A stretch of 64,000 bases of DNA from Candidatus Sedimenticola sp. (ex Thyasira tokunagai) (GTDB lineage Bacteria > Pseudomonadota > Gammaproteobacteria > Chromatiales > Chromatiaceae): the NCBI GenBank assembly GCA_037318855.1, contig CP134874.1, positions 62,001 through 126,000 on the forward strand, in the 5' to 3' direction. Made by a program: the position numbers and the translations under genes. The notes under the pieces are model-generated. The model was not told the DNA's origin. It did no database searches and worked only from the letters and a program-made list of their open reading frames with translations. This document shows, piece after piece, positions 29,817 through 42,700 of this stretch (its first letter is position 1; every line of letters begins with the position of its first letter).

Positions 29817-31201
29817 TGCCAAATAAGTTAGAACAAATGTCAGATAGCGATGGCTTCGGCAACTACTGTGTCCTCCTGATTGAGGACGATGAAATCATGC
29901 GCCTATCACTGGAAGACAGGCTTCGGCTCGAAAAGATCCCTGTACGTGCCGTAGCTGACATCACCTGTGCAAAAAATGAACTTGAGAAAGGTGATATTGA
30001 CCTTGTTGTCACCGACATCCGTCTACCGGATGGTACGGGAATCGAGCTCTTTACCGATATGTCCCAGCACTTCCCCGGCATCCCGGTAATCCTGATGACT
30101 GCCTACGGTGATGTCTCCGATGCGGTAACTTTAGTTAAAGCCGGTGCACTCGACTACCTGACCAAACCTTTCGACATCAGTGACTTCATCACAAAAGTGG
30201 AGCACCACCTCTCCTGCATTGCGGACACTCGCCTGACACCGGGCAACTCAGATGATGACACAAACTTCAAACCAGGTAGTGGACGTCTTGGAAAAAGTTC
30301 GGCAATGCGCAAAATCGAGCGGCTGGTGGCACGTCTTCGTGAGAGTGACAGTTCGGTTCTAATCACCGGTGAATCCGGTGTAGGCAAGGAGGTGGTTGCC
30401 TCCCTGATCCATAACAACAGCCTCCGATCCCAAGAGCCGCTTATCAAGGTCAACTGTGCCGCCCTCTCCGCCGGCCTGATCGAAAGTGAACTATTTGGTC
30501 ATGAGAAGGGTGCATTCACCGGTGCGATGCAGCAGCGCATAGGGCGCTTTGAGCAGGCCCAGGGGGGCACCATCTTTCTCGACGAGATTGCCGAGGTTTC
30601 ACCAGACATTCAGGTAAAACTACTACGCGTCCTGCAGGAGCGTGAGATTGAGCGTGTCGGCGGTGTGGAGTCTATCCCCCTGGATGTGAGAGTGATTGCG
30701 GCAACTCAAGTGGTTCTGGATGAATCGATGAAAAAAAATGAGTTTCGGAGGGATCTCTATTGGCGCATCAATGTCATCCATGTGGATATTCCTCCATTAC
30801 GGGAACGCCGGGAAGATATCGTCTATCTTGCCAGATTGTTCGTCAGTGAACTGGCCAAAAAAGCGGGCAATTCCATTAAAGGACTGGCACAAGAGGCGGA
30901 GCTACAGCTTCTAACCATGCCATTTTCGGGCAACGTCCGTGAACTCAAGAATATTATTGAGCGAGCGGTCGCCCTGAGTGACGGCCCCTGGATTGGAGCC
31001 AATGACCTGCTTACACCTGACAGCAGCATGCATGACATTGGTACGGCCACATTAAGAGAGTCTATAGAGGAGGCCGAGCGTAGCGCTATCAATAAGGCAC
31101 TGGCTGAAAATAGCGGCAAAATAAACCAGGCGGCAGACGCCTTAGGCATCTCCCGCAAAAATCTATGGGAGAAGATGAAACGCCTCAGAATTGAGAAATA
31201 G
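29816..31201 (+). CDS. Sigma54-dependent NtrC-family response regulator
   Basis: 461 residues. The receiver domain (IEDDEIMR, acceptor Asp in [14 protein letters not shown]) occupies about residues 15-130. The AAA+ domain shows Walker A GESGVGKE, the sigma54-contacting GAFTGA loop and Walker [11 protein letters not shown] Fis-type helix-turn-helix ([19 protein letters not shown]) ends the protein. It should activate the sigma54 promoter found in front of the divergent reductase operon. This XSR-type set resembles aioXSR/arxXSR in layout. Confidence 0.95.
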   Translation: MPNKLEQMSDSDGFGNYCVLLIEDDEIMRLSLEDRLRLEKIPVRAVADITCAKNELEKGDIDLVVTDIRLPDGTGIELFTDMSQHFPGIPVILMTAYGDVSDAVTLVKAGALDYLTKPFDISDFITKVEHHLSCIADTRLTPGNSDDDTNFKPGSGRLGKSSAMRKIERLVARLRESDSSVLITGESGVGKEVVASLIHNNSLRSQEPLIKVNCAALSAGLIESELFGHEKGAFTGAMQQRIGRFEQAQGGTIFLDEIAEVSPDIQVKLLRVLQEREIERVGGVESIPLDVRVIAATQVVLDESMKKNEFRRDLYWRINVIHVDIPPLRERREDIVYLARLFVSELAKKAGNSIKGLAQEAELQLLTMPFSGNVRELKNIIERAVALSDGPWIGANDLLTPDSSMHDIGTATLRESIEEAERSAINKALAENSGKINQAADALGISRKNLWEKMKRLRIEK

Positions 31202-31267
31202 TCATAAACAGTCACCTCCCGGATAACCTGATTATGACTTGCTCCGTGGTATCTTAAGGAGCCTGCT

Positions 31268-32323
31268 TCAGCCCCGGCTCAGCTCATGCACCGCTTCAAC
31301 CAGAGCAGCAGCATGTTCCGGATTCACATCGGGATGGATGCCGTGACCCAGGTTAAAGACATGGCCTGGGCCATCACCATAACTTTCCAGCACTCGCTTC
31401 ACCTCGTCGCGAATACGCTCCGGTGAAGAGTAGAGAACACAGGGATCTATGTTGCCCTGAAGCGCCACACGGTCACCCACCATCGCGCGGGCATCGGACA
31501 GATCAGTAGTCCAATCCACACCCAGTGCATCGCAGCCGGTGTTGGCCATACGGTCAAGCCACTGGCCACCGTTTTTGGTGAAGAGGATCACCGGTACCTT
31601 ACGACCATCGCTCTCACGGTTTAGGCCTTTGACGATACGGCTCATGTAGTCGAGGGAGAAGAGCTGGTAGTCCCGCGGACTCAACACGCCACCCCAGGTA
31701 TCGAAGATCATCACTGCCTGGGCGCCTGCGGCAATCTGGGCATTGAGATAGCTGGTGACTGAATCGGCCACCTTGCTCAGTAGCTGATGCATCAGTTCGG
31801 GACGCTCAAACATCATGCCCTTCACCTGGGCGAAATTCTTGGTACCACTCCCCTCCACCATATAGGTGGCGAGGGTCCAGGGGCTACCGGAGAAACCGAT
31901 TAGCGGTACCCGGCCATCCAGTTCACGGCGAATGGTACGTACCGCATCCATCACATAACCCAGCTCCTGCTCAGGATCAGGCACACCCAACGCCTTTATC
32001 GCCGCCTCATCACGAATCGGGCGCTCAAACTTTGGTCCCTCACCTTCGGTGAAGTAGAGGCCCAAACCCATGGCATCGGGGATGGTAAGAATGTCGGAGA
32101 AGAGGATCGCCGCATCCAGAGGAAAGCGTTCCAGGGGCTGAAGGGTGACCTCACACGCCAGCTCAGGATTTTTACACAGATCCATAAAGCTGCCGGCCTT
32201 GGCGCGGGTGGCGCGATACTCGGGCAGGTAGCGACCGGCTTGGCGCATCATCCAAACTGGCGTCATATCCACTGGCTCACGGAGCAGGGCGCGCAAAAAA
32301 CGATCATTCTTCAAACTGGACAC
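31268..32323 (-). CDS. hemE: Uroporphyrinogen decarboxylase
   Basis: 351 residues, full length. It decarboxylates uroporphyrinogen III to coproporphyrinogen III in haem synthesis. The hallmark [16 protein letters not shown] is near residue 22, and the conserved [17 protein letters not shown] and QGNIDPC segments are present. It lies after gltBD on the same strand, an order seen in many gammaproteobacteria, and is separated from gltD by a bidirectional terminator. Confidence 0.97.
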   Translation of the reverse strand: MSSLKNDRFLRALLREPVDMTPVWMMRQAGRYLPEYRATRAKAGSFMDLCKNPELACEVTLQPLERFPLDAAILFSDILTIPDAMGLGLYFTEGEGPKFERPIRDEAAIKALGVPDPEQELGYVMDAVRTIRRELDGRVPLIGFSGSPWTLATYMVEGSGTKNFAQVKGMMFERPELMHQLLSKVADSVTSYLNAQIAAGAQAVMIFDTWGGVLSPRDYQLFSLDYMSRIVKGLNRESDGRKVPVILFTKNGGQWLDRMANTGCDALGVDWTTDLSDARAMVGDRVALQGNIDPCVLYSSPERIRDEVKRVLESYGDGPGHVFNLGHGIHPDVNPEHAAALVEAVHELSRG

Positions 32324-32459
32324 GGGCGTTTTCCTTCTAGGCTATACAAAGAGGCCGACGGTCAAAGAGGGGGATTTTACACTGAAGCGGGCTGCGAATC
32401 AGTCGCAACCTCCCCCTCTGCAAGCCAACGTCGAATCAATTCTAAAATTTATGTAAAAA

Positions 32460-32480
32460 AAGGTGCCATCCAGGCACCTT
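32460..32480. terminator. Bidirectional intrinsic terminator after gltD
   Basis: AAGGTGCC pairs with GGCACCTT around a 5-base loop, with A/T runs on both sides. Read on the minus strand, the stem is followed by seven T residues, so it should end the gltBD transcript. Confidence 0.85.
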
Positions 32481-32530
32481 TTTCCTTTTCTTTTTATTAT
32501 TACTCTGCCAACCAAGCGGCAAAACTTCAA

Positions 32531-33985
32531 TTAACGCGGTAGTTCTGATGATCCCATCAGGTATTCATCCACTGCACGGGCACACTGGCGACCTTCACGG
32601 ATCGCCCAAACCACCAGGGACTGACCACGTCGCGTGTCACCGGCGGCAAAGACACCACCCAGTGAGGTCTGATAGGCATCCGCCCCTTCGGTTACACCTT
32701 TAACGTTACCACGGGCATCAAGTTCAACACCCAACTCATCCAGCATACCTTCGTGGACCGGGTGAACAAAGCCCATAGCCAGGGTGACGAGATCAGCCTT
32801 GAGTTCAAACTCACTACCCTCGACTTCGTTCATTCCCCACTCACCGGATTCACTCTGATTCCACTCCACCTTGACGCACTTGACCGCCTTGACGTTACCG
32901 TTACCGTCATTGACAAACTCTTTGGTAGCCACCGACCACATGCGCTCACACCCCTCCTCCTGGGAGGTGGAGGTGCGCATCTTGTTTGGCCAGTAAGGCC
33001 AGACGGTACCTTTGTCTTCCTTCTCGGGAGGCTGGGGCATAATCTCGATCTGAGTAACCGAAACTGCACCGTGCCGGTTGGAGGTACCGATGCAATCCGA
33101 TCCGGTATCACCGCCGCCAATCACCACTACGTGCTTACCTTCAGCAGAGATGAACAGGTTCTCCGGGATATCGTCACCCTGTACACGATGGCTGTTGGTA
33201 CGGAGAAAATCCATGGCAAAATGAACGCCTTCGAGGTCGCGACCGGGTACCGGCAGATCGCGGGGCTTCTCAGAACCGGCAGCAAGCACCAATGCATCAA
33301 ACCCGTCGACCAACTTCTTTGCAGGGAGGTCGACACCAATATGGCTGTTGGTGTGAAAACGTACTCCCTCGGCCTGCATCTGGCCCATGCGACGGTCGAT
33401 CACCTTTTTGTCCAGCTTGAAGTCCGGGATACCGTAACGCAGCAGACCGCCGATACGGTTCTCTTTCTCGTAGACATGTACCAGATGGCCTGCACGGGCC
33501 AACTGCTGGGCACAGGCCATACCCGATGGGCCGGAACCGACAACCGCCACCCGCTTGCCACTCTTGTGACGGGGGATCTGTGGCTGGATCAGTCCATCTT
33601 CCCACCCCTTCTCAACGATGGAGAGCTCAATGGTCTTGATGGTGACCGGTTCATCATCCAGATTAAGAGTACACGCCTCCTGACAGGGCGCCGGGCAGAT
33701 GCGCCCGGTAAACTCGGGAAAGTTGTTGGTGGAGTGCAGGGTATCGATGGCGGACTGCCAGGCACCATGATAGACCAGATCATTCCAGTCGGGGATGATG
33801 TTGTTAACCGGGCAGCCCTGATGGCAGAAGGGGATACCGCAATCCATGCAGCGTGCACCCTGGTTTTTCAACTCATCTTCACTCAGATCGATGGCAAACT
33901 CATTAAAGTGCGTAATGCGGTCGGCGACCGGCGCGTGGCTACGGTCCTGACGTGGATACTCCATAAAACCTGTTGGCTTACCCAT
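32531..33985 (-). CDS. gltD: Glutamate synthase small subunit
   Basis: 484 residues. It passes electrons from NADPH to the large subunit. N-terminal Fe-S Cys runs ([26 protein letters not shown]) precede an FAD site ([18 protein letters not shown]) and an NADPH-binding domain with [11 protein letters not shown]. The C-terminal [18 protein letters not shown] is typical. It starts 2 bp after the gltB stop, so the pair is co-translated. A long frame on the opposite strand spans this gene and is an artefact of its codon use. Confidence 0.97.
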   Translation of the reverse strand: MGKPTGFMEYPRQDRSHAPVADRITHFNEFAIDLSEDELKNQGARCMDCGIPFCHQGCPVNNIIPDWNDLVYHGAWQSAIDTLHSTNNFPEFTGRICPAPCQEACTLNLDDEPVTIKTIELSIVEKGWEDGLIQPQIPRHKSGKRVAVVGSGPSGMACAQQLARAGHLVHVYEKENRIGGLLRYGIPDFKLDKKVIDRRMGQMQAEGVRFHTNSHIGVDLPAKKLVDGFDALVLAAGSEKPRDLPVPGRDLEGVHFAMDFLRTNSHRVQGDDIPENLFISAEGKHVVVIGGGDTGSDCIGTSNRHGAVSVTQIEIMPQPPEKEDKGTVWPYWPNKMRTSTSQEEGCERMWSVATKEFVNDGNGNVKAVKCVKVEWNQSESGEWGMNEVEGSEFELKADLVTLAMGFVHPVHEGMLDELGVELDARGNVKGVTEGADAYQTSLGGVFAAGDTRRGQSLVVWAIREGRQCARAVDEYLMGSSELPR

Positions 33986-33987
33986 GA

Positions 33988-36900
33988 TTAGTTGCTCCCC
34001 TTAACTGCTTCGCCGGTGTTGGCCTGGACCTGCTGTGCCTGCATCTCTTGCAAGGCGCGTCGATAATCCACCGGCATCACCTTGACGAATTTCGCCAGAT
34101 GTTCGCTCCAGTTATCCAGTATCCGCTTGGCGACACTACTGTTGGTGTAGTGCAAGTGGTTTTCGATCAGCTGCTTCAGACGAATGGCATCAAAGCGGGT
34201 CATATCATGACTGACATCCACCCGACCCTTGGTCTCCAGATCACCCCCCTGGTGCTCCAGGGCCTCCAGCGCATCGTCCTCCTCTTGAATCGGCTCCAAA
34301 TCGACCATGGAGAGGTTACAGTGCTGCTCAAAGGTGCCCTCTTCATCGAGGACATAGGCAACACCGCCGGACATACCGGCAGCAAAGTTACGCCCAGTGG
34401 TACCAAGACAGACAACGATACCCCCCGTCATATATTCACAACCGTGATCGCCGACGCCTTCAACAACAGCAGTTGCCCCGGAGTTACGGACACAGAAGCG
34501 CTCACCGGCCACACCACGGAAATAACTCTCACCGGTAATGGCGCCATAGAGCACGGTATTACCGACAATAATATTCTCTTCCGCTTTATCAATTGCTGAC
34601 TCACTGGGCGGATAGATCACCAGTCGCCCACCAGAGAGTCCCTTACCGACGTAGTCGTTACCCTCACCCGCCAACTCAAGGGTGACACCCTTGGCAGTCC
34701 AGGCACCGAACGATTGTCCCGCAGTTCCTTTCACCTTGATGTAGATGGTGTCATCAGGCAAGCCGGCAAGACCGTATTTCTCCGCTACGCGACCGGAGAG
34801 CATGGTGCCGAAGGTACGGTTGCAGTTCTGAATATCGATAGGAATCTTAACCGCTTCGCCCCTCTCCAGGGCCGGCTCGGCCTGGTCTATCAGATGTAGA
34901 TCGATGGCCTGGTCCAGGCCGTGATCCTGGGCCTCATTGTGGTGAATAGCAACACCCTCTTCGGCCTTCGGCTTAGTCAGTACACGGCTGAAATCGAGAC
35001 CCTTGGCTTTCCAGTGGTTCACCGCCTTACGCATATCGAGTCGCTCGCTCTGTCCAACCATCTCGTTGATGGTACGGAAGCCAAGTTTCGCCATCAGCTG
35101 GCGTACCTCTTCAGCGACGAAGAAGAGGTAGTTGATCAGATGCTCCGGCTTGCCGGTGAAGCGCTTGCGCAGCTCAGGGTCCTGAGTGGCCACACCCACC
35201 GGGCAGGTGTTGAGATGACACTTACGCATCATGATGCAACCGCCGACGATCAATGGTGCTGTGGCAAAACCAAACTCGTCAGCACCCAGCAGGGCACCTA
35301 TCACCACATCGCGACCGGTGCGTAGACCACCATCCACCTGTACGGCAATACGACCACGCAGCTTGTTCATCACCAGTGTCTGGTGAGTCTCAGCCAGACC
35401 GATCTCCCAAGGAGAGCCGGCATGCTTGATTGAGGTCATCGGCGAAGCGCCGGTGCCGCCATCGTAGCCGGAGATAGTAACGTGATCGGCATGGGCTTTT
35501 GATACACCGGCAGCTACCGTGCCTACACCAACTTCAGAGACCAGCTTCACCGAAATCCGCGCTTTCGGGTTGACGTTCTTCAGGTCGTGGATCAGCTGTG
35601 CCAGATCCTCGATTGAGTAGATGTCGTGATGGGGTGGTGGCGAAATCAGGCCGACACCCGGAGTAGAGTGACGCACCCGCGCAATCTGAGCATTCACTTT
35701 ATGGCCGGGCAGTTGCCCACCTTCACCGGGCTTGGCACCCTGAGCCATCTTGATCTGAATATCGTCGGCGTTAACCAGATACTCAACGGTGACGCCAAAA
35801 CGGCCGGAAGCCACCTGCTTGATGGCGGAGCGCTCTGGATTGCTCGCACCGTCAGGCAGCGGATTGAAGCGCTCGGGCTCCTCACCACCCTCACCGGTGT
35901 TCGACTTACCGCCGATTCGGTTCATGGCAACCGCCATGGTGGAGTGGGCCTCATAGGAGATGGAGCCAAAAGACATGGCGCCGGTGGCGAAACGCTTTAC
36001 GATCTCAGCAGCGGGCTCAACCTCTTCCAGAGGTACTTGCTCATCAGCCCAGTTGAAATCGAATAAGCCACGCAAAGTGACCAGCCGTTCCTCCTGTTCA
36101 TTAATCGCCCTGGCGAACTCGTCGTAGCTCTTCCAGTCATTGGCGCGAGAGGCATGTTGCAGCTTGGCAATGGTGTCCGGAGTCCAGATATGATCCTCAC
36201 CACGTACGCGATAGGCGTAATCACCACCCACATCAAGGTGCTTTCTGTAGAGCGGATTGTTGCCATAGGCGTTGTGGTGCCAGCGTACCGTCTCTTCCGA
36301 GACCTCATCGATACCAATGCCCTCGATGGTGGTGGCGGTACCGGTGAAGTAGGCATCGACAAAGGTTGTAGATAGACCCACGGCATCAAAAATTTGCGCG
36401 CCACAATAGGACTGGTAAGTGGAGATCCCCATCTTGGACATCACCTTGTTGAGCCCTTTTCCTACCGCTTTGATGTAACGTTTCTGGGCCTCGTCGAAGG
36501 TCAGTCTCTCCGGCAGGTTCGGCAACATCGACTGGATGGTATCAAACGCGACATAGGGATTGATCGCCTCGGCACCGAAACCGGCGAGAGTGGCAAAATG
36601 GTGTACTTCAAGCGCTGCACCTGTCTCAACGACCAGGCCTGATTCGGTACGCAGACCCTTGCGAATCAGGTGATGGTGCACCGCCGATGTAGCCAGCAAC
36701 GCCGGGATGGCAACACGGTCGGCATCGACCCAACGATCAGAGAGGGTGAGAATATTGTACCCTTCCAACACCGCTTTCTCAGCCGCCTGACAGAGGGCGC
36801 CCAGTGCCGGCTTGAGGTCTGCCGCACCCTTTTCCGCCGCAAAACAGATATCGAGTGTCTTTGTACGGAAGGCGCCGTTGGTGGTGTCCTCAATATTACG

Positions 36901-38634
36901 GATACGCTCCAGGTCTGAGTTGGTCAAGACCGGCTGGGCCACCTCGAGGCGCATGGCCAGGTCATTCCGCCCCATGCCCAGAAGGTTGGGACGTGGACCG
37001 ATAAGGGTGACCAGAGACATCACCACCTCTTCCCTAATCGGGTCGATCGGTGGATTGGTTACCTGGGCAAAATTCTGCTTAAAATAGTTTGAAAGATGCT
37101 TAGAGCGGCTGGAGAGCACCGCGGGTGGGCTATCTGTGCCCATGGAGCCCGTCGCCTCCTGGCCGGTCATCACCATCGGTGTAAGCAGAAACTTGATATC
37201 CTCCTGGGAGTAGCCAAAGGTCTGCTGAGAATTGAGTAACGTCGCCGCATCCGGCGACATGGCACCGACAACCTCCGGCAGTTGGTCGAGATGGATCTGG
37301 GTCTTTTCCAGCCAATCCTGGTAGGGGTGACTGGTGGAGAGCTGCTCTTTCAGCTCAGCATCGTCGATGATACGCCCCTTACTCATATCGATGAGGAACA
37401 TCTTGCCCGGCTGCAGCCGCCACTTCTTGACGATCTTCTCTTCCGGGATATCCAGGACACCCATTTCAGAGGCCATCACCACCAGATCATCATCGGTGAT
37501 CAGGTAGCGTGCAGGGCGCAGACCGTTACGGTCCAGAGTGGCGCCTATCTGACGGCCATCGGTAAAGGCGACGGCGGCGGGGCCATCCCAGGGCTCCATC
37601 AGGGCCGCGTGGTATTCGTAGAAGGCGCGGCGATTATCATCCATCAGCGGATTACCGGACCAGGCCTCAGGGATCAGCATCATCATGGCATGGGCCAGAG
37701 AGTAGCCACCCTGCACCAGCAGTTCGAGGGCATTATCGAAGCAGGCGGAGTCTGACTGCCCCTCGGGAATCAGCGGCCACACTTTCTCCAGGTCATCGCC
37801 AAGGATTTCTGAGGCCATAGAGTTCCTGCGGGCCGCCATCCAGTTGACGTTGCCGCGCATGGTGTTGATCTCACCATTGTGGGCAATCATACGGAAGGGG
37901 TGTGCCAGATCCCAGGTAGGAAATGTGTTGGTGGAGAAGCGCTGATGTACAAGCGCCATCGCGGAGCTCATGCGCTCATCCAGCAGGTCAGGGAAATATT
38001 CACCCACCTGGTCGGACAAAAGCATACCCTTATAGGTAATAGTACGAGATGAGAGTGAAGTGAAGTAGAACTCATCTCCTCCTTTCAGGGAGGCATCACG
38101 AATGACATTCTCAATCTGTTTACGGATAACAAACAGCTTGCGCTCAAATGCATCCTGATCGTCACAAATTTCACCTTTGGTGATAAATATCTGGCGAACC
38201 ACCGGCTCCGTCGGCTTGACGCTGTGGCCCAGACCCTTGTTGTCCACAGGCACATCACGCCAACCGGCAATCACCTGTCCTTCTGCTTCCACAAGACGGG
38301 AGATGGTCTTCTCCGCCTCACTGCGGGCGGACTTACCCTGAGGCAGGAACAGCAGGCCAACAGCATACGCACCCGCTTCGGGTAGATCGAAATCGACTAC
38401 GTCACGAAAAAAAGCATCGGGGATCTGAATCAGTATACCGGCGCCGTCGCCAGCACGCGGGTCAGAGCCGACGGCACCACGATGGGTCAGGCGCTCAAGA
38501 ATCTCCAGCCCCTGTGCGACGATCTTATGGCTTTTCTGCCCCTTTATATTGGCGACAAAACCGACACCACAGGCGTCGTGTTCATTACGGGGGTCATATA
38601 ACCCCTGTTTCGCTGGCAAAGCCCCTTGGCTCAT
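33988..38634 (-). CDS. gltB: Glutamate synthase large subunit
   Basis: 1548 residues. It makes two glutamates from glutamine and 2-oxoglutarate. The class-II amidotransferase domain starts at the catalytic Cys in [10 protein letters not shown], exposed after removal of a short propeptide. The FMN/synthase domain has the 3Fe-4S cluster motif [13 protein letters not shown], and the C-terminal GXGXG helix domain ([26 protein letters not shown]) is complete. The ATG at 38634 is chosen: TGAGG lies 7 bases upstream and [15 protein letters not shown] gives a propeptide of normal size. The upstream ATG at 38757 would add 41 unlikely residues. Confidence 0.96.
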   Translation of the reverse strand: MSQGALPAKQGLYDPRNEHDACGVGFVANIKGQKSHKIVAQGLEILERLTHRGAVGSDPRAGDGAGILIQIPDAFFRDVVDFDLPEAGAYAVGLLFLPQGKSARSEAEKTISRLVEAEGQVIAGWRDVPVDNKGLGHSVKPTEPVVRQIFITKGEICDDQDAFERKLFVIRKQIENVIRDASLKGGDEFYFTSLSSRTITYKGMLLSDQVGEYFPDLLDERMSSAMALVHQRFSTNTFPTWDLAHPFRMIAHNGEINTMRGNVNWMAARRNSMASEILGDDLEKVWPLIPEGQSDSACFDNALELLVQGGYSLAHAMMMLIPEAWSGNPLMDDNRRAFYEYHAALMEPWDGPAAVAFTDGRQIGATLDRNGLRPARYLITDDDLVVMASEMGVLDIPEEKIVKKWRLQPGKMFLIDMSKGRIIDDAELKEQLSTSHPYQDWLEKTQIHLDQLPEVVGAMSPDAATLLNSQQTFGYSQEDIKFLLTPMVMTGQEATGSMGTDSPPAVLSSRSKHLSNYFKQNFAQVTNPPIDPIREEVVMSLVTLIGPRPNLLGMGRNDLAMRLEVAQPVLTNSDLERIRNIEDTTNGAFRTKTLDICFAAEKGAADLKPALGALCQAAEKAVLEGYNILTLSDRWVDADRVAIPALLATSAVHHHLIRKGLRTESGLVVETGAALEVHHFATLAGFGAEAINPYVAFDTIQSMLPNLPERLTFDEAQKRYIKAVGKGLNKVMSKMGISTYQSYCGAQIFDAVGLSTTFVDAYFTGTATTIEGIGIDEVSEETVRWHHNAYGNNPLYRKHLDVGGDYAYRVRGEDHIWTPDTIAKLQHASRANDWKSYDEFARAINEQEERLVTLRGLFDFNWADEQVPLEEVEPAAEIVKRFATGAMSFGSISYEAHSTMAVAMNRIGGKSNTGEGGEEPERFNPLPDGASNPERSAIKQVASGRFGVTVEYLVNADDIQIKMAQGAKPGEGGQLPGHKVNAQIARVRHSTPGVGLISPPPHHDIYSIEDLAQLIHDLKNVNPKARISVKLVSEVGVGTVAAGVSKAHADHVTISGYDGGTGASPMTSIKHAGSPWEIGLAETHQTLVMNKLRGRIAVQVDGGLRTGRDVVIGALLGADEFGFATAPLIVGGCIMMRKCHLNTCPVGVATQDPELRKRFTGKPEHLINYLFFVAEEVRQLMAKLGFRTINEMVGQSERLDMRKAVNHWKAKGLDFSRVLTKPKAEEGVAIHHNEAQDHGLDQAIDLHLIDQAEPALERGEAVKIPIDIQNCNRTFGTMLSGRVAEKYGLAGLPDDTIYIKVKGTAGQSFGAWTAKGVTLELAGEGNDYVGKGLSGGRLVIYPPSESAIDKAEENIIVGNTVLYGAITGESYFRGVAGERFCVRNSGATAVVEGVGDHGCEYMTGGIVVCLGTTGRNFAAGMSGGVAYVLDEEGTFEQHCNLSMVDLEPIQEEDDALEALEHQGGDLETKGRVDVSHDMTRFDAIRLKQLIENHLHYTNSSVAKRILDNWSEHLAKFVKVMPVDYRRALQEMQAQQVQANTGEAVKGSN

Positions 38635-38874
38635 CGTTAACCTCACTTCTTCGGGGCAAAAGAGACCACTGTAGCTCTCCCCACCCATGGTAAATTTAGT
38701 CGGAAGCAGTCGCGAGGGTTCACCACGCGCCGCACCAGAACAGCCGAGATCCCCCATGATTATGGGAATTCGGCCAAAAAGAACTCTGTAGGGTAATGGA
38801 GAATTGTTGCGCAGGCCAGCTATTTAAGCCCGCAATTCTACCATGGAATATATAATTCTTTTAATATCAATATG

Positions 38875-40620
38875 TTAATTATTATTGATTGCCTGCTGAA
38901 TAGAAGCAAAACTCCTGGGCCAGACGGCACCACTCCGCACCCCTGCGGGGAGCACCTCACGGGCGGCAACCGCCGCATCCCTATCAGCATACACACCGTG
39001 AACCACCGAGAACCAGGGCTTTCCTTCCCGCTCGGTTTTGAAAATTGCACTCACTTGCTCAACTTTGTGCCGCGCTGTAAAAGCATAGGCGGCCTGCTCA
39101 CTCTGAACTCCAATCAATTGCAAAGTATAGGAACCGGGATTCTGTACCTGCAGCCAGGCTTCACGTCGCTCAGCCGTGGGCGGCGGTGGTTTCTGCTGCG
39201 GCTCCTCCTTTACTACAACCACCGGTTGCGACTTATTCTCCTTGCGATCCTCCGGTCTATTATCGTGTGCAGCCTGCACCTCCGCCGGGGGTGTTACAAC
39301 CGGCACCGGCTGAGACACGAGTGTAGTGTCTATCCGCGGCTCCACCGCACCCTCTTCTCCTCCACCCTGACCATTTAGAACATCTACATCATCCACAGTA
39401 GCCGTAGGTACATTCACGATACCTTCCACCGCCGCCTCCTCTTCCTCAAGCAGCGGTTCCTGAGCGATCTTCTGAGTATTAACTGGAGCAGCTACAACCT
39501 CTGCAAGCTCAACCATCGGCTCCTGAGTATTGACTGGAGCAGTCATAACCTCTGCAAGCTCAACCATTACCGGCTCGGCCTCTGGAGGCGGTTCATCCCC
39601 AACAGGCGCCGTCACTACCGGCGAGGTATCCATAGGTGTTGCCTTTGGCGGCTTGTTTGCAGGCTCAGGAAGTTTCAGCTCAATCTCAGGCACCGCCTGA
39701 TAAGCCTGCTGTGGCTCATTATCGCCCTCAAACAGCCTATTGATCCCATCCTGGAAAAGCAGCGCAAGAATAACCAGCACACCCAAAACCGCCCCTGCCA
39801 GCAACGCCGGAGTCGAAAGACGCAGTGAAGTTGACTGCCCGGTCTCACCGCCGGTGTCACTGCCCCTCTCGGCAGCAGCACTCACTCGCAGGGCAGCCAT
39901 CACTTGCTCCTCTATGGCACCTGCAACACCACCGCTGATCTTGGCGATCCGCTCCACCTCGGCTTCATCAAACGCGCTGCCAGTCGCCAAATCCGCACCG
40001 CTGATGAACGCGATGAAGGCTCTGGTTTGCTCTGTGGAAAAGACCGGCAACTCAAGCATCTGCAGCATCTGCAGATTCATTGTCTGTATTTGAGGCGTTT
40101 GCAGCAGATCATCAATCTGCGGAAGCGCAAAGAGGACGATACGTACAAGTGCACGCTCTCCCGGCCGCCGCTCAAACAAGCGCAGTAGCGCAATAATAGT
40201 TGAGAGAGGCAGCAGATGCGCGTCATCAACTACAATGACCGGGGCCCTACCCTCCTCCTGCAAATTTTCGAACCGCTCCAACAGCAGGTCCACGCTCTCA
40301 TCACAATCTCCCGCAACGCCAAAGCAGTGGCCTAGCAGTGAGAATAGCTGCTCCGGGTGAAGCATTGGATTTGAGATCACCGGGCAGAGCACCCACTCAT
40401 CTCGGGCGGCCTGCTGGTAGCGCTGGAAAAGGGTGGTTTTTCCCGAACCGACTCCACCCTTGAGAACCACTATACGTTCACTATTATCGGTAAGGTGTCG
40501 CAGCAGATCTAGTCGCTGCATAATCTCAGGCGTGGAAAAGAACTGCTGCTCCTGAGAGGCAGTATCGGCCACACTACCCGATGTCACCTCTATATCAGAC
40601 ATTGGCTCTTCCAAATTCAT
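38875..40620 (-). CDS. damX: DamX-like AAA ATPase with SPOR domain
   Basis: 581 residues. An AAA/ExeA-like ATPase domain (Walker [11 protein letters not shown] near residue 55, Walker [11 protein letters not shown]) precedes one membrane segment (about 272-292), a Pro/Glu-rich periplasmic linker and a C-terminal SPOR domain ([18 protein letters not shown]) that binds denuded septal peptidoglycan. The linker carries a near-duplicate segment VELAEV-APVNTQ. The position after aroKB is the classical damX place. The start at 40620 overlaps aroB by 26 bp; an in-frame ATG at 40602 with GAAGAG upstream is also possible. Confidence 0.88.
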   Translation of the reverse strand: MNLEEPMSDIEVTSGSVADTASQEQQFFSTPEIMQRLDLLRHLTDNSERIVVLKGGVGSGKTTLFQRYQQAARDEWVLCPVISNPMLHPEQLFSLLGHCFGVAGDCDESVDLLLERFENLQEEGRAPVIVVDDAHLLPLSTIIALLRLFERRPGERALVRIVLFALPQIDDLLQTPQIQTMNLQMLQMLELPVFSTEQTRAFIAFISGADLATGSAFDEAEVERIAKISGGVAGAIEEQVMAALRVSAAAERGSDTGGETGQSTSLRLSTPALLAGAVLGVLVILALLFQDGINRLFEGDNEPQQAYQAVPEIELKLPEPANKPPKATPMDTSPVVTAPVGDEPPPEAEPVMVELAEVMTAPVNTQEPMVELAEVVAAPVNTQKIAQEPLLEEEEAAVEGIVNVPTATVDDVDVLNGQGGGEEGAVEPRIDTTLVSQPVPVVTPPAEVQAAHDNRPEDRKENKSQPVVVVKEEPQQKPPPPTAERREAWLQVQNPGSYTLQLIGVQSEQAAYAFTARHKVEQVSAIFKTEREGKPWFSVVHGVYADRDAAVAAREVLPAGVRSGAVWPRSFASIQQAINNN

Positions 40621-41683
40621 CCAGTGTCTCTTTCAGTTTTTCGGCTGCAAAATCTTCGGTAACCACTGCACTCCCCAGGCGCGGCATAAGCACCAGACGA
40701 ATCTTTCCAGTCACCACTTTTTTATCCACCGACATCAACTCAAGAAAATACTCTGTACTGAGGTCAGAGGGTGGGGCCACCGGCAGATTAGCCCTTCGCG
40801 TCAGCGCGACCACCCTCTCTACATCCGCCTCTGACAACCAGCCGAGACGCAGGGAAAGGTCAGCCGCCATGCACATACCGGCCGCAACCGCCTCACCATG
40901 AAGCCAGGTTCCATAACCCATGCCCGTTTCTATGGCGTGGCCAAAAGTGTGCCCCAGATTGAGCGTGGCCCGTCTGCCGGCCTCAAGCTCATCTGCGGCA
41001 ACCACCTCTGCCTTATCCCGGCATGACCGTTCAATCACATGAGCCAATACCTCAGGATCGCGGGCAAGCAGCTGCTCCATCTGCTGTTCCAGCCAAGAGA
41101 AAAAATCGATGTCGTTAATCAGTCCGTACTTGATAACCTCTGCCACCCCTGCAGAGAGCTGCCTATCATCAAGGGTATCAAGCGTTGCCGTATCGGCAAT
41201 GACACATTTAGGCTGGTAGAAGGCCCCTACCATATTTTTCCCAAGTGGATGGTTAACACCGGTCTTGCCGCCTACCGATGAGTCAACCTGAGAAAGCAGC
41301 GTTGTTGGCACTTGAATGAAGGGCACACCGCGCTGATAACAGGCGGCGGCGAAACCTGCCATATCACCAATCACACCGCCGCCAAGCGCCACGACCGTGC
41401 ACTGACGATTAAAGCGACGCTTCAGCATGGCGTCGAATATTGTCTGCCACACCTCAAGAGTCTTGAACTTTTCACCGTCGGGAAGCACTACCGTATCGAC
41501 ATCAAACGAGGCAAGCGCACCCAGCACTCTGTCAAGGTAGAGTGGCGCCACCGTCTCATTGGTCACCACCATCACTTGGCGGCCGCTTATGTGGCGCTCG
41601 TAAATCGCCGGGTCATCAACCAGACCTCTGCCTATATAGATAGGATATGAACGTACTCCTAATTCGACCTGCAGCGTTCTCAT
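40595..41683 (-). CDS. aroB: 3-dehydroquinate synthase
   Basis: 362 residues. Second step of the shikimate pathway, an NAD- and zinc-dependent cyclisation. The NAD-binding segment [18 protein letters not shown], the [18 protein letters not shown] motif and the metal-binding [11 protein letters not shown] are all present. The start MRTLQVELG at 41683 matches the family; an ATG 12 bases earlier is possible. It lies between aroK and damX. Confidence 0.96.
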   Translation of the reverse strand: MRTLQVELGVRSYPIYIGRGLVDDPAIYERHISGRQVMVVTNETVAPLYLDRVLGALASFDVDTVVLPDGEKFKTLEVWQTIFDAMLKRRFNRQCTVVALGGGVIGDMAGFAAACYQRGVPFIQVPTTLLSQVDSSVGGKTGVNHPLGKNMVGAFYQPKCVIADTATLDTLDDRQLSAGVAEVIKYGLINDIDFFSWLEQQMEQLLARDPEVLAHVIERSCRDKAEVVAADELEAGRRATLNLGHTFGHAIETGMGYGTWLHGEAVAAGMCMAADLSLRLGWLSEADVERVVALTRRANLPVAPPSDLSTEYFLELMSVDKKVVTGKIRLVLMPRLGSAVVTEDFAAEKLKETLDEFGRANV

Positions 41684-41761
41684 CTCTGGCTTCATTAATA
41701 CTACCGATTGTTTAATACATGAGACAGCTTGCAGTGCCGCTCATCGGGAAAAGAGACTCCA

Positions 41762-42280
41762 TTATTTGGACTCAAATTGGCTGATAATTTCCCTCGCAAC
41801 AGCCGATGCTCCACGCTTCTCTGTGGTCACTACTATATCGGCCGTCTGGCGATAGAGCGGGTCTCTCACCTCCAGCAAATTTTGTAATTGCAGCAACGGA
41901 TCGTCAGTCTGCAATAACGGTCGGTTGCGGTCACGCAGAGTGCGCTCATACTGCTGCTCAGGACTGCAGTAAAGATAGACTACAAATCCTCTACTACTGA
42001 GATTACGGCGATTATCCGGGTCCAGAACTGCTCCGCCGCCTGTTGCCAGCACATAACCATCCTGCTGGGTAAGATCATCGATTACCGCTTTTTCGCGTTT
42101 ACGAAAACCATCCTCCCCCTCAAAATCAAAAATCGTCGGAATATCTACACCGGTTCTATGCTGGACCTCATGGTCACTGTCACTAAACTCCAATCCCAGG
42201 AGGCCGGCCACCTGACGCCCTATAGTTGTTTTGCCCGCCCCCATGGGGCCGACCAGAAAGATGTTCTTTAACTTACTCAT
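41762..42280 (-). CDS. aroK: Shikimate kinase I
   Basis: 172 residues. It phosphorylates shikimate with ATP. Walker A is GPMGAGKTTIGR, the shikimate-binding Asp/Arg are in FSDSDHEV and GFRKREK, and the ATGGGAVLDPDNR motif is present. The start MSKLKNIFLVG at 42280 is the family norm and has GGGAAA just upstream. It lies upstream of aroB and downstream of pilQ, from which it is separated by a 260-bp structured repeat. Confidence 0.95.
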   Translation of the reverse strand: MSKLKNIFLVGPMGAGKTTIGRQVAGLLGLEFSDSDHEVQHRTGVDIPTIFDFEGEDGFRKREKAVIDDLTQQDGYVLATGGGAVLDPDNRRNLSSRGFVVYLYCSPEQQYERTLRDRNRPLLQTDDPLLQLQNLLEVRDPLYRQTADIVVTTEKRGASAVAREIISQFESK

Positions 42281-42369
42281 TTTCCCGGGAAGAGCCCATA
42301 ACAACCCTCGCCCCCCTGGCGGACAAGTAGTGGAGCATGATTTTCATTCATATTGAAGCCTTATTCTGG

Positions 42370-42629
42370 TGTAGTGTTCCATACTAAACGGATATTAAGA
42401 GACCCACAAAAGATTCAAGTCAAGGCACCGCCCGCAGTTAATGGCTGCCCCCTCAACAAAGGCTGTAACGCAGGATTGGATCTTTTGTGGGTCTCCCTCC
42501 GGGCGAGACGAGAAGGCATCATCTGCTGCGTTGCGTCACTTGTAAAGGGCGCGCCATTCCCTGCGTGACACGCCTTACAGCTAATACCTTCTCGTCACGC
42601 TTAATCGCCGCTTAGTATAGAACATTACA
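42370..42629. repeat. Three-stem palindromic element, copy 1
   Basis: The outer arms 42370-42399 and 42600-42629 match at 25 of 30 positions as inverted repeats. Inside lie hairpin 1 (stem GAGACCCACAAAAGAT, 42399-42414 with 42479-42495) and hairpin 2 (arm near 42504-42522 with 42582-42599), joined by CCCTCCGGG. The loops are related in sequence to those of the copies near 52.9 and 60.6 kb, while the stems are not. The element lies between pilQ and aroK and has no coding content. Confidence 0.85.
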
Positions 42630-42700
42630 CTAGTCTGAACTCTAATTAACCACTCTTTTCAGGACCATACAGGTATGCCAGATTTATCCCTTGCAAGCAA

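Noticed and set aside
32753..33991. 412-codon open frame on the plus strand opposite gltD
   Set aside because: It is entirely antisense to a full-length, well-conserved gltD and shows no domain; it arises from codon bias.
42370..42629. Integron attC site or array
   Set aside because: The element is far larger than attC sites, and no integrase or cassette structure is present in the window.
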